From Ramazzottius varieornatus (taxonomy: Eukaryota > Tardigrada > Eutardigrada > Parachela > Ramazzottiidae), in the NCBI GenBank assembly GCA_001949185.1, contig BDGG01000008.1:1648655-1712654 (forward strand): a stretch of DNA of 64,000 nucleotides, in the 5' to 3' direction. Shown here one piece after another: positions 9,695 through 20,329 of this stretch. Position numbers and translations under genes: made by a program. Each line of letters starts with the position of its first letter. Positions within the stretch are counted from its first letter, which is position 1. The notes under the pieces were generated by a model. It saw only the letters and a program-made list of their open reading frames with translations. It was not told the origin of the DNA and searched no databases.

Positions 9695-12272
9695 TCAGAC
9701 GCGGATAGAGTCACTGCCTGGAAATGTAAAGACGAAATAGTCGTCGATTTCCCGGTTGTATTTGGTCGAGACCTGGAACACCCAGATGATGTATTGGTGA
9801 TTAAGTCGACGAAACACTCTTGAAAGCTGGAAACTTACATCGAAGCCATTCTTGGCAAACCTTTCTTTCAATGTTTCATGATAGTCAGCGCATCTCGTCT
9901 TTGGCAGCCCGATCAGGTACTTGGGCGTCTCAAAGATGACTCGTGCTCCGGGGCGCAACATGCGCATCAGTCCGGTCAGTGAGTCGAGTAGCGAACTGCA
10001 AAGAAATACAAGTCCCGATCAGTGTACAGGCTGAAAAGATGTAATGCCGGTATGCGGCGACAGACAGGCCGCCATTCCGCGCTAAATTTGCAAAAGACTT
10101 ACTGCCCTCCCACATATGCGACGTCAAAAAGTCCCCGATATTTTTCTTTATCACTGATCACCGAGTTGTTAACGGGAGGAAGAAACACGATCCTATATCG
10201 AGACTTCCAGTCAAGAAGGGCGTCGCCATCCGTACTGTCCGCCTCGACTGTAGAAGAAACCACTCAGATATCGAACACACAACTCATCGTGGAGAAAACG
10301 ACTAATGGAATTCCACCTCCATACAGTCGAAAGATGTTCGCTGTTACTGTAGACGAGAAGCTAATATTGAACGGCAAATACCGGATTCCGTGATTTCTGT
10401 GAGCGTTGCTTCTTTTTTCTCCGACGAATTGTCAGGCTTTTCTAGCGCAAATATCATTTGGAGGTAGTCCATCAGAACGTTCTGTGAGGCAATTTCGGAC
10501 GACTACAAAAGACAACGGTTATATACAGTGCATGATACATTAGCGCTGACCCCTTCTCCTGAGCTGATTTTTTTCTGAGTGTGAGAAACGTACCACGGTG
10601 TCGATATCGTTGCGGACTTTCCGGTACTTCAGGGCGTCTTCACCCAGTCCGAAGGCGACGAAAGGGCTGGTCAGCATGTCACCCCAATATCCTTCCATGT
10701 CGTACTTACTATCCTTCTAGAGTCATGTCAAAACATTCCGGTTTACTCCTCATCTCTCATATATGGAACAGAGACTGCGACGAAAACCGAAAGCTCCGCA
10801 AACAAACTCGACATAACAGTTCTCCCACGTGGCGCACGTATTTATCATTTCCGGTCGAAAAAGTGCGCCATGCACTTGGGAGAAAAATTTTATCTAGTTT
10901 GTCTGCCTGTGAAGCTGTGACAAAAATTCTACTCGGTACCTGACTGACAGATAGACTACTGAGAAGAGTTCTGTTTGGAAAGGAATACGCCGCGCTGTCC
11001 CTTGACTCGAAAGCTATACCGGTTTCTCGCCATCGATAATATACTGGTCCAGTTATCATCTTGCCCTATTGAGATGAACGAAACTCAATACAAACCTATT
11101 ACGGAGCTTGACCGGGAGCTCCACTGCAAGGGTACTTTGACTTACGTACTCCCACGTCACTCAGGTTCATAGCGTAGTCCCAGTCGTAAGCTCCGACGCG
11201 GTGGTCATAACGGGCTTCCAGATCACGTCGGCTGCGAGCCTCCCTGCAAGAAACCAAGTCCATGCACTCAAAAGTTTGTTGGGCGTGATAGTATCTGTTC
11301 ATTAACGATCTGCTTACCACGATTTTGCGTAATCTCGCTCGTCCTTCTTTACGTTGATCCACCTCTTGAAAATTTTCTCCAGCTCGTCCTTGTCCTTATA
11401 CTGACGAAAAGTCGGTTATTAGTACTCTGTGCACAAACCAAAGTTGAACCCGACTACGAGCATCGAGATGGGCGTACTCGAAGGTGCGACAGGTCGAACA
11501 CGCAAAACTCTTCTTTGCCGTGTTTGTCGCCCGTAACCAGCCTGTGAATCACAAGCAAAAACCGTCAGAAAAGTGGGCTCCCAACAGTGACATCAGCTGA
11601 CCTTGCTCGACTACTGAAGGAGCCACTGTAGTGCTCGGCATCAGAACACCCTGGTATTATTACAGTCGCATGTCACCTTATCAGATCCTCCGTTTTCTTT
11701 TGCAAAAACTGCCTTGTCTGCTCGCGAATTTTGAGATCGCCGAATATCTCCAGGAAAAGTTCCACTTTCGCTGAAACACATACCAAGGTGATAAACTGAT
11801 GAGAGCAAAAACAGAAGGCGGTTTTCGCAAGGTTTCCGTCCACACTTCCAAGCCTTGCAATGTCAAGCAGTGGCGCTTACTTACTGTGATAACCAAGCAG
11901 TGCAGGCGACTCGAAAACTATCGAAAATAGCAGAAGGTTCCGAGCAATGTTCTCCAGCGTGGGATCCAAGTGGTAAAACTGTAACGACCCAAAACACTAC
12001 TTAGTCCTTATAGGCACAATAGTGAAAGGTCATCGTGAAATTTATCAACGCACTTGGACACGCCCGTCTTTGTTTCTGCAGCGATCCACTGCCATACTTT
12101 TGAGTACATGGCGACAATCTCCAGCTGAACACAGCAAAACCTTAAGCCATCCTCCTTCGCCTTCGCGGTTCACTCCGGGTGCTGCATAAGACGAAACATC
12201 TAACGCTGGAGTGATACCCCAGAACGAAACGAGGCCGTGACCTGTCAACTTCAAAGGCTTTGAGGCCGCCAT
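9695..12272 (-). CDS. DNAAF3: Dynein axonemal assembly factor 3
   Basis: Twelve exons, all joining in phase, encode 465 residues: 12272-12054, 11978-11885, 11770-11677, 11541-11478, 11400-11318, 11243-11150, 11065-10940, 10716-10594, 10502-10382, 10247-10103, 9995-9839, 9772-9695. Recognisable DNAAF3 blocks run in order: SFWGITPALD near the N-terminus, CSAGDCRHVLKSM, DPTLENIARNLLLFSI, VELFLEIFGDL, ARYDHRVGAYDWDYAMNL, YYRWRETGIAFESRDSAAY with FPNRTLL, and GYWGDMLTSPFVAFGLGEDA, then a methyltransferase-like C-terminal half (VIFETPKYLIGLPKTR). DNAAF3 is a cytoplasmic factor that preassembles axonemal dynein arms before their import into cilia, so this organism makes motile cilia or flagella. Human DNAAF3 is somewhat longer (541). 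The start is the ATG opening MAASKPLK. The intron before exon 8 contains a palindromic repeat. Confidence 0.93.
10815..10890. repeat. GTGGCGCAC palindromic repeat, DNAAF3 intron
   Basis: TCTCCCACGTGGCGCACG ... AAGTGCGCCATGCACTTGGGAG lies between exons 7 and 8. The right arm has a small internal insertion. Confidence 0.65.
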
Positions 12273-12725
12273 TTTCGCAAAACAAAAATCTTGAAATATT
12301 CAGCGCGGCTTTCTGCCGTATACTTTCTTCGATCGACACCAACCTCAGGTGCAACACAGCTCGTACAAATGGTTCGAATGTTGCTAAGTCGAGTTGGCGC
12401 TGGCTCCGAACTGTAAACCGGAAGTCGGACCATTTTTCTTTGATTATTATGTCTGTCCAAGTTTAGTCAGAATGTGAAAAGTTTTGACACAATGGGCGTG
12501 CGGGCAGTCGAACAGCCAGACAAGATCATGGATAAAACAATTGGTACGACGTTCGTACTAAAGCGCAATGCGCAGGAGAACAGACCTACCTAGTGGGGTT
12601 AGACTAGAATAGCCTAACCCTACTAGACAGCTCGACAGGATAGCAAAAGCTGTACGGAGCAATTTCAATCGGCGATGAAAGACTAGAAGGCTCATTTGTT
12701 ATCGACACTAACACGGAGAACTAAA
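12273..12725. other. DNAAF3 upstream region / Derlin-2 downstream region
   Basis: 452 bp between the DNAAF3 start and the Derlin-2 stop, both on the minus strand. It must hold the DNAAF3 promoter and the Derlin-2 3' UTR. A short near-palindrome CTAGTGGGGTTAGACTAG lies at about 12590, with TAGCCTAACCCTACTAG just after it. No gene is seen. Confidence 0.45.
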
Positions 12726-13875
12726 TCACCGCGGCTCATCGTCGTTTCCCGGTTGGTTGGGTTGATTAGGGACATCCTGACCCCACTGAAAGCCACCGGG
12801 ACGTTCTTCAGGCAAAGGCTCATAGCGTTCCTCGACTCGTTGGTCAAAGAGATACTTCCTGCAACAGGCAACGACCTCAAACTTATGATTAGCACGACCC
12901 TCAAAACAAGAGCTATTTACAGAATCCACGGAGTCTTCAAGACGCGGAAGCCGCCAGGTTGTCTCGGGAAAACGTCCTCTAGGTAGTAATAAATGTGACC
13001 GATAGCGATGCCTGAAGCACACGAAGTAAGAAAGTTCCATACTCATAGAACGAGAAAAGGGTCATCGGTTCGTATAGGAAAAGAATTTCTACCTAGGACG
13101 TCAACTGCGACAGAGTTCCCGAGTAAGAGAGAAAAGCCCAGAAGCACCCACGGCAAGTACGGTGCTTGGAAGTTAAACAGTCCAAAGAAGTTCATTCGCA
13201 CCAACGGGTTCCTTCTCGCCCACACATAAACCAGCATGATGGTAAAAGCTTGTCCGAGGAACAGAATCTGGACGAAAACCCCTGTGATCTGTAAAAACAA
13301 CCAGCACACACAGTCGGATTTTAACAGTACGAGATAGCACATAACAGATTCAAAACAAGCCCTATGACGTCATCGCGAATAGGCTTTTCCACGAGCCGCG
13401 ATGACAAAGCATGATCGATTTTACTCTGGCAGCGTTGACACGTCAACGGAATGCCTACCAATCAACAATCAACCCTGATAGCACTTACACACATAAGGAT
13501 TCCTCCGAATATGAACATGCACAGGAAATCTGCAGTCTTGCCATGATAGTGATTTTCCTCCAGCATTCGACAGTATCGATAAGTGAAGATCAGGTTGAAG
13601 AGAAAGTTGAAGCCGAAGGAACCGAAGTAAAGGAAGGTGCTGAGCAGACGCCAGACTTGAAACTTCCGGAAGATGAGGCTGGGATTGTAGTACAGCTGGA
13701 ACGGTGTCACCAGATCCAAATGCTACAACGAGAACGGTCAAGTCTCTTCCACCTGAAAACAAAGTTGAAGTCTCAGGCTTACCGTAAGAATGGTGGTAAG
13801 GACACACGCTGTGGTGTACCATCGCGTAACCGGAGGAATCCTGAAGAATTGCTCTTGGATAGTGACGTGAGCCAT
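12726..13875 (-). CDS. DERL2: Derlin-2 (ERAD rhomboid pseudoprotease)
   Basis: Five exons join in phase (13875-13783, 13722-13489, 13288-13093, 13011-12921, 12858-12726) to give 248 residues. The start is [20 protein letters not shown], as in known derlins. Conserved blocks are [52 protein letters not shown], the multispanning [31 protein letters not shown], and the lumenal-loop [12 protein letters not shown]. The C-terminal tail keeps the Derlin-2 signature [15 protein letters not shown]. Derlins are catalytically inactive rhomboids of the ER membrane that help retrotranslocate misfolded proteins to p97/VCP. Intron 2 carries TGACGTCATCGCGA (13365-13378), a CRE-like site that recurs upstream of GLUD. 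Confidence 0.95.
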
Positions 13876-14313
13876 CGTTCTCGCTCCAACCTACAAACAC
13901 TCCACGATAGCCCCTGCTATAGTCAGCTTCCTCCGCGCATATCTACAGCAAACTCTTGTTCGAAAGTAGTGCTTTCGGAGCAGAGAATCACTTTTTCTTC
14001 GAGACTCTAGAGTCGCGAGTCGAGACAAACGACAGAAAAAATTCCATATCGATTGGCCCAATCAAGACGTTGCAATCAACTGTATTCGACTATACCACGT
14101 GGTCGATGAGCAACTACAGAAGAGTAACTTTCATGTGATTCCACGGTTAGGACACGATGTCTTCTGATCAGCTGATCGATAATGCTTGTCATTGCTTGAA
14201 TTTGAAAGTTGTCCACTGTACAGTAACCTTTTAATCTTTTCATTGTCTTGTTTTGCAGGTTTCCTTCTTGTAGAAGAATCTCTTCTTGTCGAGGGATAAG
14301 ATCTTGCTCCGGT
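13876..14313. promoter_or_regulatory. Divergent promoter region between Derlin-2 and SRP9
   Basis: The two start codons face away from each other across 438 bp, so both promoters and 5' UTRs must lie here, possibly shared. A TTTTGCAG (about 14252) could be the acceptor of a 5' UTR intron of SRP9. No coding sequence is seen. Both products serve ER protein handling, which would suit co-regulation, but that is inference. Confidence 0.5.
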
Positions 14314-14800
14314 ATGGTGAACATCGTGTCGTGGGACGAGTTCTCGAAACAAGCGGAGGAGTTGTATCTGTCAGACCCTAGCAAGGCACGGATAGCTTCT
14401 TGCAGTTACCAGTGTTGTCGATCAGATTCTGACGCTTCCACCTGGGTTGAAAATCGTTAACCTGCAGTCTTACATCAATCAATGTTTTTTTCAGGCAAGG
14501 TTTACGATGAAGTTTCGCGAAGCTGATGCAGCTGTGGTTTTGAAGATGACCGACGATGCTAAAGTACGCCATCAACCATTCAACCCAGTTACTTACCTTT
14601 TGTCATACACTGCGCCATTCGAACGAATGACTATGTGTGTTGCCATTGTGGGGTGTTTTATCTTCATGCTTTCGCTCAGTGACAGATGACAAGCCTTTGG
14701 TTTTTCTTTTCAGTGTTTGAAATATTTGGGAACGACTTCGCGCGACGTCAAACGAGCCGAGAAATTCTGTTCTTTGATTATGAAGCATATGGCATCATAA
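14314..14800 (+). CDS. SRP9: Signal recognition particle 9 kDa protein
   Basis: Three exons (14314-14385, 14495-14563, 14714-14800) encode 75 residues: SWDEFSKQAEELYLSDPSK, ARFTMKFREADAAVVLKMTDDAK, and CLKYLGTTSRDVKRAEKF to the stop. This follows SRP9 along its whole length. SRP9 dimerises with SRP14 to form the Alu-domain elongation-arrest module of SRP. The junction of exons 2 and 3 is GT-AG. The exon 1/2 junction fits only if exon 1 ends AGCAAG before GCACGG, a poor GC donor; no GT site keeps the family alignment. This could be a genuine GC-AG intron or a base error. A degenerate copy of exon 3 lies at 16327-16420. Confidence 0.88.
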
Positions 14801-14954
14801 CGGTACGTCATTGGTCGATCCTCACATCCAAAATGTCGCTAAAGAACTTCCGGATGAGGTTCTCGAAAGCGCGATCTAGCAGCAGTCTCTATGCATGTCA
14901 CATTTCATATATACGTCAAGAAGTCAAGTTAAAGTGAATGAAGCTGCGTTCCCC

Positions 14955-15925
14955 TCAAGAACTGCCCCAGGCTCGAACAGGCAGAGCCGACTTGAAGCCC
15001 GCTATCATATTTTCATAGATCTCCGAGCGTGGCGGACGACATGTATCCAAATCACTATCGAAAGTCACTAACGGCAGATCAGCGGTGCTCAGGCAGTAGG
15101 GATTTAGAGTGTCGTTGATGATCTTTGTTCTTGGCCTCCTTCTGGGCAGCGGACATCTGGTTTGGGTTCGTCCGAAAGTCGACGAAGACCGAGGCTTGAT
15201 ACCTGTCTTGAAATTCCCTTTCACGCATTCGTACTGGATTGCCATGCCGTCTGGAGTGGAAGGATCCATATACAGCTGGTACAGTTGATGAGGCGCTGTG
15301 AAAACACGTTGGTCACATAACGTCAGAAACTGAGAACTGGCCATGCGAAAGATACGAGTCGTAATCTTCAGTGGCGCATCTTTCAACCCACTAGCAATGA
15401 AATCGTGCGCCACTTCAGACAGCAATAAATCTTGTGCACTGTACGGTTTACTTGACCAGTTCCCTCTTGTGATTTTTTTGCGGAATAACTAGGAGGCTAC
15501 TAACTTACAAGGATTTGCAGTCGTGTCAGTCTGAACGAGGTAGAAAGTCGCAACGCCGTCCAGGCGTCCTAACATGAGAACATATCGCCCGACGCAAGAT
15601 CCGTTTCTGTTCATGACGGATATTCTTTGGTCGATCATAACTGTAGGTATATCGGTCCCGAGATGTACGTTTTTCCAATAATGGTGTTACTGATGACTTT
15701 ATTGCGAGACAAAGAGGATGGGTCCTTCTTCATGTATTGATACCAGGTGCCTGCCATTGCCTCCCGGTCCACCTGAATGGAGGTTGCCAAAACTGACGGA
15801 AGGCCGCAACATTTGTTGGTCGGGCTCCCACCTCCACCATCGGCGCGCTTCTGTCCATCCTGCAACGCGCAGAGCGCTGGTTTGAGAACCACAACGCAAA
15901 CTACAACGGCCAGGAGGTTAGACAC
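14955..15925 (-). pseudogene. Frameshifted lipocalin-like paralogue
   Basis: Aligns end to end with the intact lipocalin-like gene at 17743-18853, with matching pieces CGLPSV, GTWYQYMKKD, HQLYQLYMDPS, GMAIQYEC, NPNQMSAAQKEAKN, KIINDTL and PYCLS. It needs three frame changes: one in the first exon after GKTYI (about 15660), and two in the second exon around the FVDFRTNP block (about 15190 and 15125). The expected ATG and signal-peptide exon are not in frame either. It is a recently dead copy, or an assembly with indel errors; the number of breaks favours a pseudogene. Confidence 0.65.
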
Positions 15926-16015
15926 TCACCTAGTCATTCGGGACTCTCTCAAGAAAAGAATAAGAGTTCTGAGGAGAGCTGAACCAAGTCAGAGAACTTC
16001 GGCGTCTTGAGTAAG

Positions 16016-16325
16016 CAACGCTTTGAAACCAACGATTATATTGCTATAAATTTCTGGGCGCCGTGGTTGGCAAGCTGACAAGTTATTGTCGAAGGTTTGC
16101 ACCTGCAATCCGTAATGCTGAGGCAGTATAGCTTCAGGGTATCATTGATAATCTTATTTTTCGCTTCTTTCTGCGCCGCGGACAACTACTTTGGGGTTTT
16201 CCCCCTTCCGCTTAACGTAGGGTACGTCACAAACGCCGGTTCCAAAGTTCGGCTTGGCGCATTCGTACTGGATAGTCATGCCGTCCAAAGAAAGGTCCAG
16301 GTAGAGTTGATTCAACTGATGGTTT
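16016..16325 (-). pseudogene. Fragment of lipocalin-like exon 2
   Basis: A near copy of 17752-18073: shared stretches include TATAAATTTCTGGGCGC, GGCAAGCTGACAAGTTATTG and TTCGCTTCTTTCTGCGCCGC. Only the second exon is present, with small deletions and frame changes, and no first exon is attached. It is fused at its right end to an SRP9 fragment in the opposite orientation. Confidence 0.7.
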
Positions 16326-16326
16326 T

Positions 16327-16420
16327 GCTCAGTAACAGATGACAAGCCTGTGTTTTTTCTTTTCAGTGTTTGGAATATTCGGGAACGAGAATTGTGTTCG
16401 AGAAGCGATTAAATTTGTGG
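16327..16420 (+). pseudogene. Stray copy of SRP9 intron 2 / exon 3
   Basis: CAGTAACAGATGACAAGCCT and TTTTCTTTTCAGTGTTTG match the SRP9 intron end and exon 3 start at about 14680-14720, followed by ATATT(C/T)GGGAACGA. The copy then diverges and is not translatable as SRP9. It includes intron sequence, so it arose by DNA duplication rather than retrotransposition. Confidence 0.7.
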
Positions 16421-16479
16421 TTTGATATGTAGCAGGAAAGAAGCGACGATCAAATTCCATTCATCTCGTAGCCTAGAGC

Positions 16480-16860
16480 CAAAGTTTGTCTCAGTTAGGA
16501 GCGGACGAGAAGTGGAGCAAGATCACGAAAGCGTATTCGAACTCGGCATCGTCGAAGCGGCAGTTTGTGGGTCGTTGGACTAAATCCGCAGGCTACCTTA
16601 CTACGTATGAGCATCAGTTGTGTTGAAGCCTGTCATTTTACAGGTTTATTATGCTCAAACATGTGCCCAGAAAATTATGTTCATTGACTGGTTCCATCTC
16701 TCAGATAGCTATAGCTAGAGTCAAAGTTTTTCTCAGTTGGGAGCGGAAGAGAAGTGTACCAAGATTAGAAAAGCTTATTAGGTCTCCGGGTCACCGAAGA
16801 AGCAATTTATGGACTTTTGGCCTAAATCCACAGGCTATTGCAATAGGAGCACTAATTTGA
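16480..16860 (+). repeat. Diverged tandem repeat (2 copies, about 150 bp)
   Basis: 16480-16625 and 16711-16860 share GTTT(G/T)TCTCAGTT(A/G)GGAGCGGA, GAAG(C/A)(G/A)GCA(G/A)TTT and CTAAATCC(G/A)CAGGCTA. Copy 1 reads open as LSQLGADEKWSKITKAYSNS, while copy 2 has a stop. Together with the adjacent Ulp1-like segment, they look like worn exons of a transposon-borne protein. Confidence 0.5.
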
Positions 16861-16891
16861 AAAGTGCTCCGGACACCATCGAAAACCACCA

Positions 16892-17329
16892 GTGTCTCCG
16901 CACACTACGTTTTCACCACCGTTCGTTTGGACGTACCAGGTGAAAGACCAGTTGTGGCTTCTCTACGGATGGAAACTACACGAGGATGAAGACCTCACTT
17001 GTAGCTACGTGTCTGTACAACATCAGCAGAACGGTTTCGACTGCGGCTTCTTCGCATTCGCGTGCGTCTACGGGATAATTGATGGCCGAGATCCGGGGAC
17101 AGCATCTTTCTCCGGCAAAACACTGCGAAAGCGGTTCTATGACAGTTCCAACAATAAAAAGATCGAGAAACTGTCACGCCGTCGAGGGAGTCCTGGTACC
17201 AGAGTGGGATATCAAAGCGCGGTCACTATGACCAAAGACCTAACGGTGTTGTGGCAAGCTCAGAGAACAGGAACGACTCATGATCCTGAAGATCGTGCTA
17301 TCGATGAAACCCTCGTAACAGAAATTTAG
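16892..17329 (+). pseudogene. Ulp1/C48 cysteine peptidase fragment (transposon type)
   Basis: The open segment contains YVSVQHQQNGFDCGFFAFAC followed by DGRDPGTASF and LRKRFYD. The Q-x5-DCG-x-F signature is the oxyanion Gln plus catalytic Cys block of Ulp1-like proteases, and the G-x-DP spacing and following motif are typical of proteases carried by metazoan DNA transposons rather than cellular SENPs. The His and Asp half of the catalytic triad is not visible upstream, and no start or partner exon was found, so I read it as a remnant. Confidence 0.55.
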
Positions 17330-17742
17330 GGAACAATCAGCGTAGGATTTCACGTGCAGTTTGACCAGAAGCCCGCGCATTTCGTCTCGTTGCTGACATG
17401 AGCATCGGCTTCCACAAGTCTTGTTTTGCAGCAAATATGTGAAAAGCGCCTGGCGAGTAGTCGAAATTTTTAACGTCTATACGCGGAAGTAGCGGCTTTA
17501 TTTCAAACGCCTTCAGCCTTCTGGAATCATGACCGTACCTACATCAGTATTACGTAATAGTAATAAATTACTGCTGTTTTGCTTTGCGAAGTATACTGTG
17601 AATTCATGGCGGACTCTTCAGATAAAGGAGATCTCGTTTATCTGAAACTCCCTCTGCATTCAGGTTGGAAAGCGCTCGGAGTGGTAGTTTTCTGACAACA
17701 CTCAATGAAAATATATTTTGAAATACGTGAAGCGATCGCTTA
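17330..17742. other. Intergenic, nothing recognised
   Basis: No ORF with splice signals, repeat or RNA gene was noticed between the protease fragment and the end of the lipocalin-like gene. Confidence 0.4.
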
Positions 17743-18853
17743 TTATGTACGCATTGGTAGCGAAGCTTTGAAACCAGCGATCATATTACTATAAATTTCT
17801 GGGCGCGGTGGTTGGCAAGCTGACAAGTTATTGTCGAAGGTTTGCTCCTGCAAGTCTGTAATGCTAAGGCAGTATGGCTTCAGGGTATCATTAATAATCT
17901 TATTTTTCGCTTCTTTCTGCGCCGCGGACAACTGGTTTGGGTTTATGCGCACGTCCACGTAAACGTACGGCACGTCACAAACGCCGGTTCCAAAGTTCGG
18001 CTTGGCGCATTCGTACTGGATAGCCATGCCTTCCGAAGAAGGGTCCAGGTAGAGTTGATACAGCTGATGGATGGCTAGAAAGCAGAAAAACGGGAATTTT
18101 GAAATCATGAGAGCCCGCAGACAACGTTGAAGATATGATGATCCCAAGTGCGGCGCGCTTCCAACTAACCACACTGAAAACGTACGCCACTTGGGGTTTT
18201 GATAAGGCTGGTCTTCAATGTGGCGCAGTCTCCTGGCCAATGTTGCCGAAAAAGTGCGCGACTTGAGAAAAACGTCACTGTCGATTTGCTCAAGTGGCGC
18301 GCGTTTGCGGTCAGTAAGAATACAGACGTCCACCACTTGGGAACTCGGATCTTGGCGAGTTTGTTTGTGAGTCGCCCTGTCTGTGCTTGTGTTTACTTGG
18401 GTTCGTGGTTCTGTCGGTCTGGACTCGGTAATACGTTGCTATTCCATCGACACGACCGACGATGAGGTTAAACCGTCCAATGCATGCGGCGGATGCATCT
18501 CGATTGGTGATGGTTATTTTCTGATCGGTCATAACAGCCGAAATGCTGGTTCCGGGGTAGTAAGTCCTTTCGACGATGGTGTTCTCAAGGACCTTGTTTA
18601 GGGTGAGGGGCAGGTTGTCCTTTTTCATGTACTGGTACCACACTCCGACCATCCGCTCGCGGTCTGTTGGAATGGAGGATGCCATGACCGACGGCAGGCC
18701 ACAAGCAGGGATTGATGAGTTGGAGCCATAAGCGCGTCCTTGCATCGAGCTGGCGAGCTGTCTGTCATTCGAGAACTGACCGTTCGCCTCGCAGTAGACC
18801 AGCTGGACGGCGAGATAAACAGCGGTAAGCAATAGAGAAAAAGAAAGGTCCAT
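17743..18853 (-). CDS. Secreted lipocalin-like protein
   Basis: Two exons join in phase (18853-18397, 18074-17743) and encode 262 residues. The N-terminus is a signal peptide (MDLSFSLLLTAVYLAVQLVY, then CEA). After a variable spacer comes CGLPSV and then MVGVWYQYMKK, which fits the lipocalin G-x-W motif opening strand A. Internal repeats of hydrophobic strands (ISAVMTDQKITITN, FNLIVGRVDGIATYY) suit a beta barrel. Cysteines at CGLPS, YECAKP, GVCDV, PYCLS and SACQPP can make disulfides. Lipocalins bind small hydrophobic ligands outside cells; the ligand here is unknown and the subfamily was not recognised. Two further copies upstream are broken. The intron carries two palindromic repeats. Confidence 0.72.
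18138..18350. repeat. Two GTGGCGCAC palindromic repeats, lipocalin intron
   Basis: Copy one, 18138-18203, has arms ATCCCAAGTGCGGCGCGC and TACGCCACTTGGGGTTTTGAT. Copy two, about 18281-18350, starts GCTCAAGTGGCGCGCG and ends CCACCACTTGGGAACTCGGATC. A further half arm (GTGCGCGACTTGAG, about 18255) lies between them. Confidence 0.65.
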
Positions 18854-20053
18854 CTTTGAGATTTGCGGTTAGAACTGAGCAGGTGGATCTGACGAGGAAG
18901 AGCGCAGTTATAATCCCGCAAACGTCATCGAAAAATGTAAACGTGGCACGACGGAACGACTAACAATGTTTCGGCCGGATCTTTTCATCTACCCCGAAGC
19001 AAAGTATTCCGACTTTCTAGCTACCGCGCCACGTAGTCATCAAATCGAGTCTCTTGGTGGACAGACAGCAGATGCTTTCAGACATATGAAGATGATACGT
19101 TAACGCTCCTTCTGGCTTCGAGATACCTTTTTCGACCGATCAAAGCGATGTGACGTGCAGTAACGGAAGTGAACAAAACACAGGCGAGTAACTTGAGGCT
19201 GAAACCGCCGGTGCTCCACGAGACGGAGATAACCGTAAGGCGTTTGTCATTACGGGATATTATCAATAATCGTGCTGTGCGTAACCAAATAGTCGCTGGC
19301 ATCGCTTACTATAATTGAACTAGGGAATCTTCTTCTGGAACTTTTCCCATGGTGCTGCGCCCTGTCGTCTGCAACTCGTAAGAGAAACCAACACGTCCCT
19401 GTACCTCGGCCATTCGATGTGCGTGACCATCCGCTATTTCGTCAAGCTCATCGCCGGCTGCTTCAGCGACCGCCACGGCCGCATCGCTCGTCTTCGGTTC
19501 TGGGCCGTAACCTTTCCGGTGTCCTTCCGCCATTACTTCGTAACCCAAACAGCAGCGACGCACGCGCTCTACATCTGCGCGGGAATGATTGTACGCTTAC
19601 GTTCACGTAACTTAGCACTCACGCCAGACATTGTCATTGACATTTTGGGTCGTTCGACGCCAGACATTGTCATTGACTCTTTTTGAAGCGCATGGAAAAC
19701 GAACCTTTACTACTCACTTTCCGTAATTGCTTGACCATCATTTTATCACCAAAAGAATTTCTTGAACACGAAATCCACTCACTGCGGAATCTCAGGCCTG
19801 AAAGTATATCGATAAAACCAAACAATCTACGAACAAGGAAAGTGGCACAGCAATAGGCTCACGGTTTCTAACAAAGACTTCAAGGTAAACCAACAACGTT
19901 CAATACAAAGCATCTAGATGTTTGGATTTGGAATAGGGTCCGTCTTTCTGGGCATGACCTCTGTCTGGCTGTCCGAAGCTTGCTCGTCGCTCCCGAATGT
20001 CATCTTCTCGTGGGTCCACGTACCGTGACGGGAGGTTGTGGCAGGCAGGACAT
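18854..20053. other. Intergenic, possible unrecognised exons
   Basis: An 84-codon open stretch on the minus strand (19563-19309) is rich in Ala, Glu and Asp and could be an exon, but has no recognised homology. A direct repeat ACGCCAGACATTGTCATTGAC occurs twice at about 19621-19679, 39 bp apart. Nothing else is supported. Confidence 0.35.
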
Positions 20054-20329
20054 TCAGCAGCGCAGCGACCTTTTCATCGTCCCTATCCAGGTTGGCTTTC
20101 GTACGCGTGGGGGTAGACTGGTCCTCGCCGTTGCCGGCGGTGGAGTCGAGCTGAGGCTGAGAACCGGAGTCATCGTGGAAGTCGGCGTAGCAGCGGTCGT
20201 AGCCCCAGTAAAGCGACGGCCCTCTCTTCCTCGATGACGGAAACGACGGCGAAGATGACGACCGGACGTCGACTCCAGCATGCACAGCAACGGAAGAGCC
20301 GCCACGATCAGGACCTTCAGCGACACCAT
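20054..20329 (-). CDS. Possible small secreted basic peptide
   Basis: An ATG opens MVSLKVLIVAALPLLCMLES, a good signal peptide, followed by an Arg-rich segment (RHLRRRFRHRGREGRR) and a Thr/Pro/Ser-rich region, 91 residues in all. No homologue is recognised. An overlapping frame is also open for 164 codons, and either may be chance in this GC-richer stretch. The gene model is weak, and introns may be missing. Confidence 0.3.
   Translation of the reverse strand: MVSLKVLIVAALPLLCMLESTSGRHLRRRFRHRGREGRRFTGATTAATPTSTMTPVLSLSSTPPPATARTSLPPRVRKPTWIGTMKRSLRC

Noticed and set aside
16651-16860. Basic 69-residue ORF as a gene
   Set aside because: It lies in the second copy of a diverged tandem repeat and its frame is not the one open in the first copy.
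17743-18853. Tardigrade-type heat-soluble (SAHS) protein
   Set aside because: It shares only the general lipocalin look; the cysteine pattern and length differ and no specific signature was seen.
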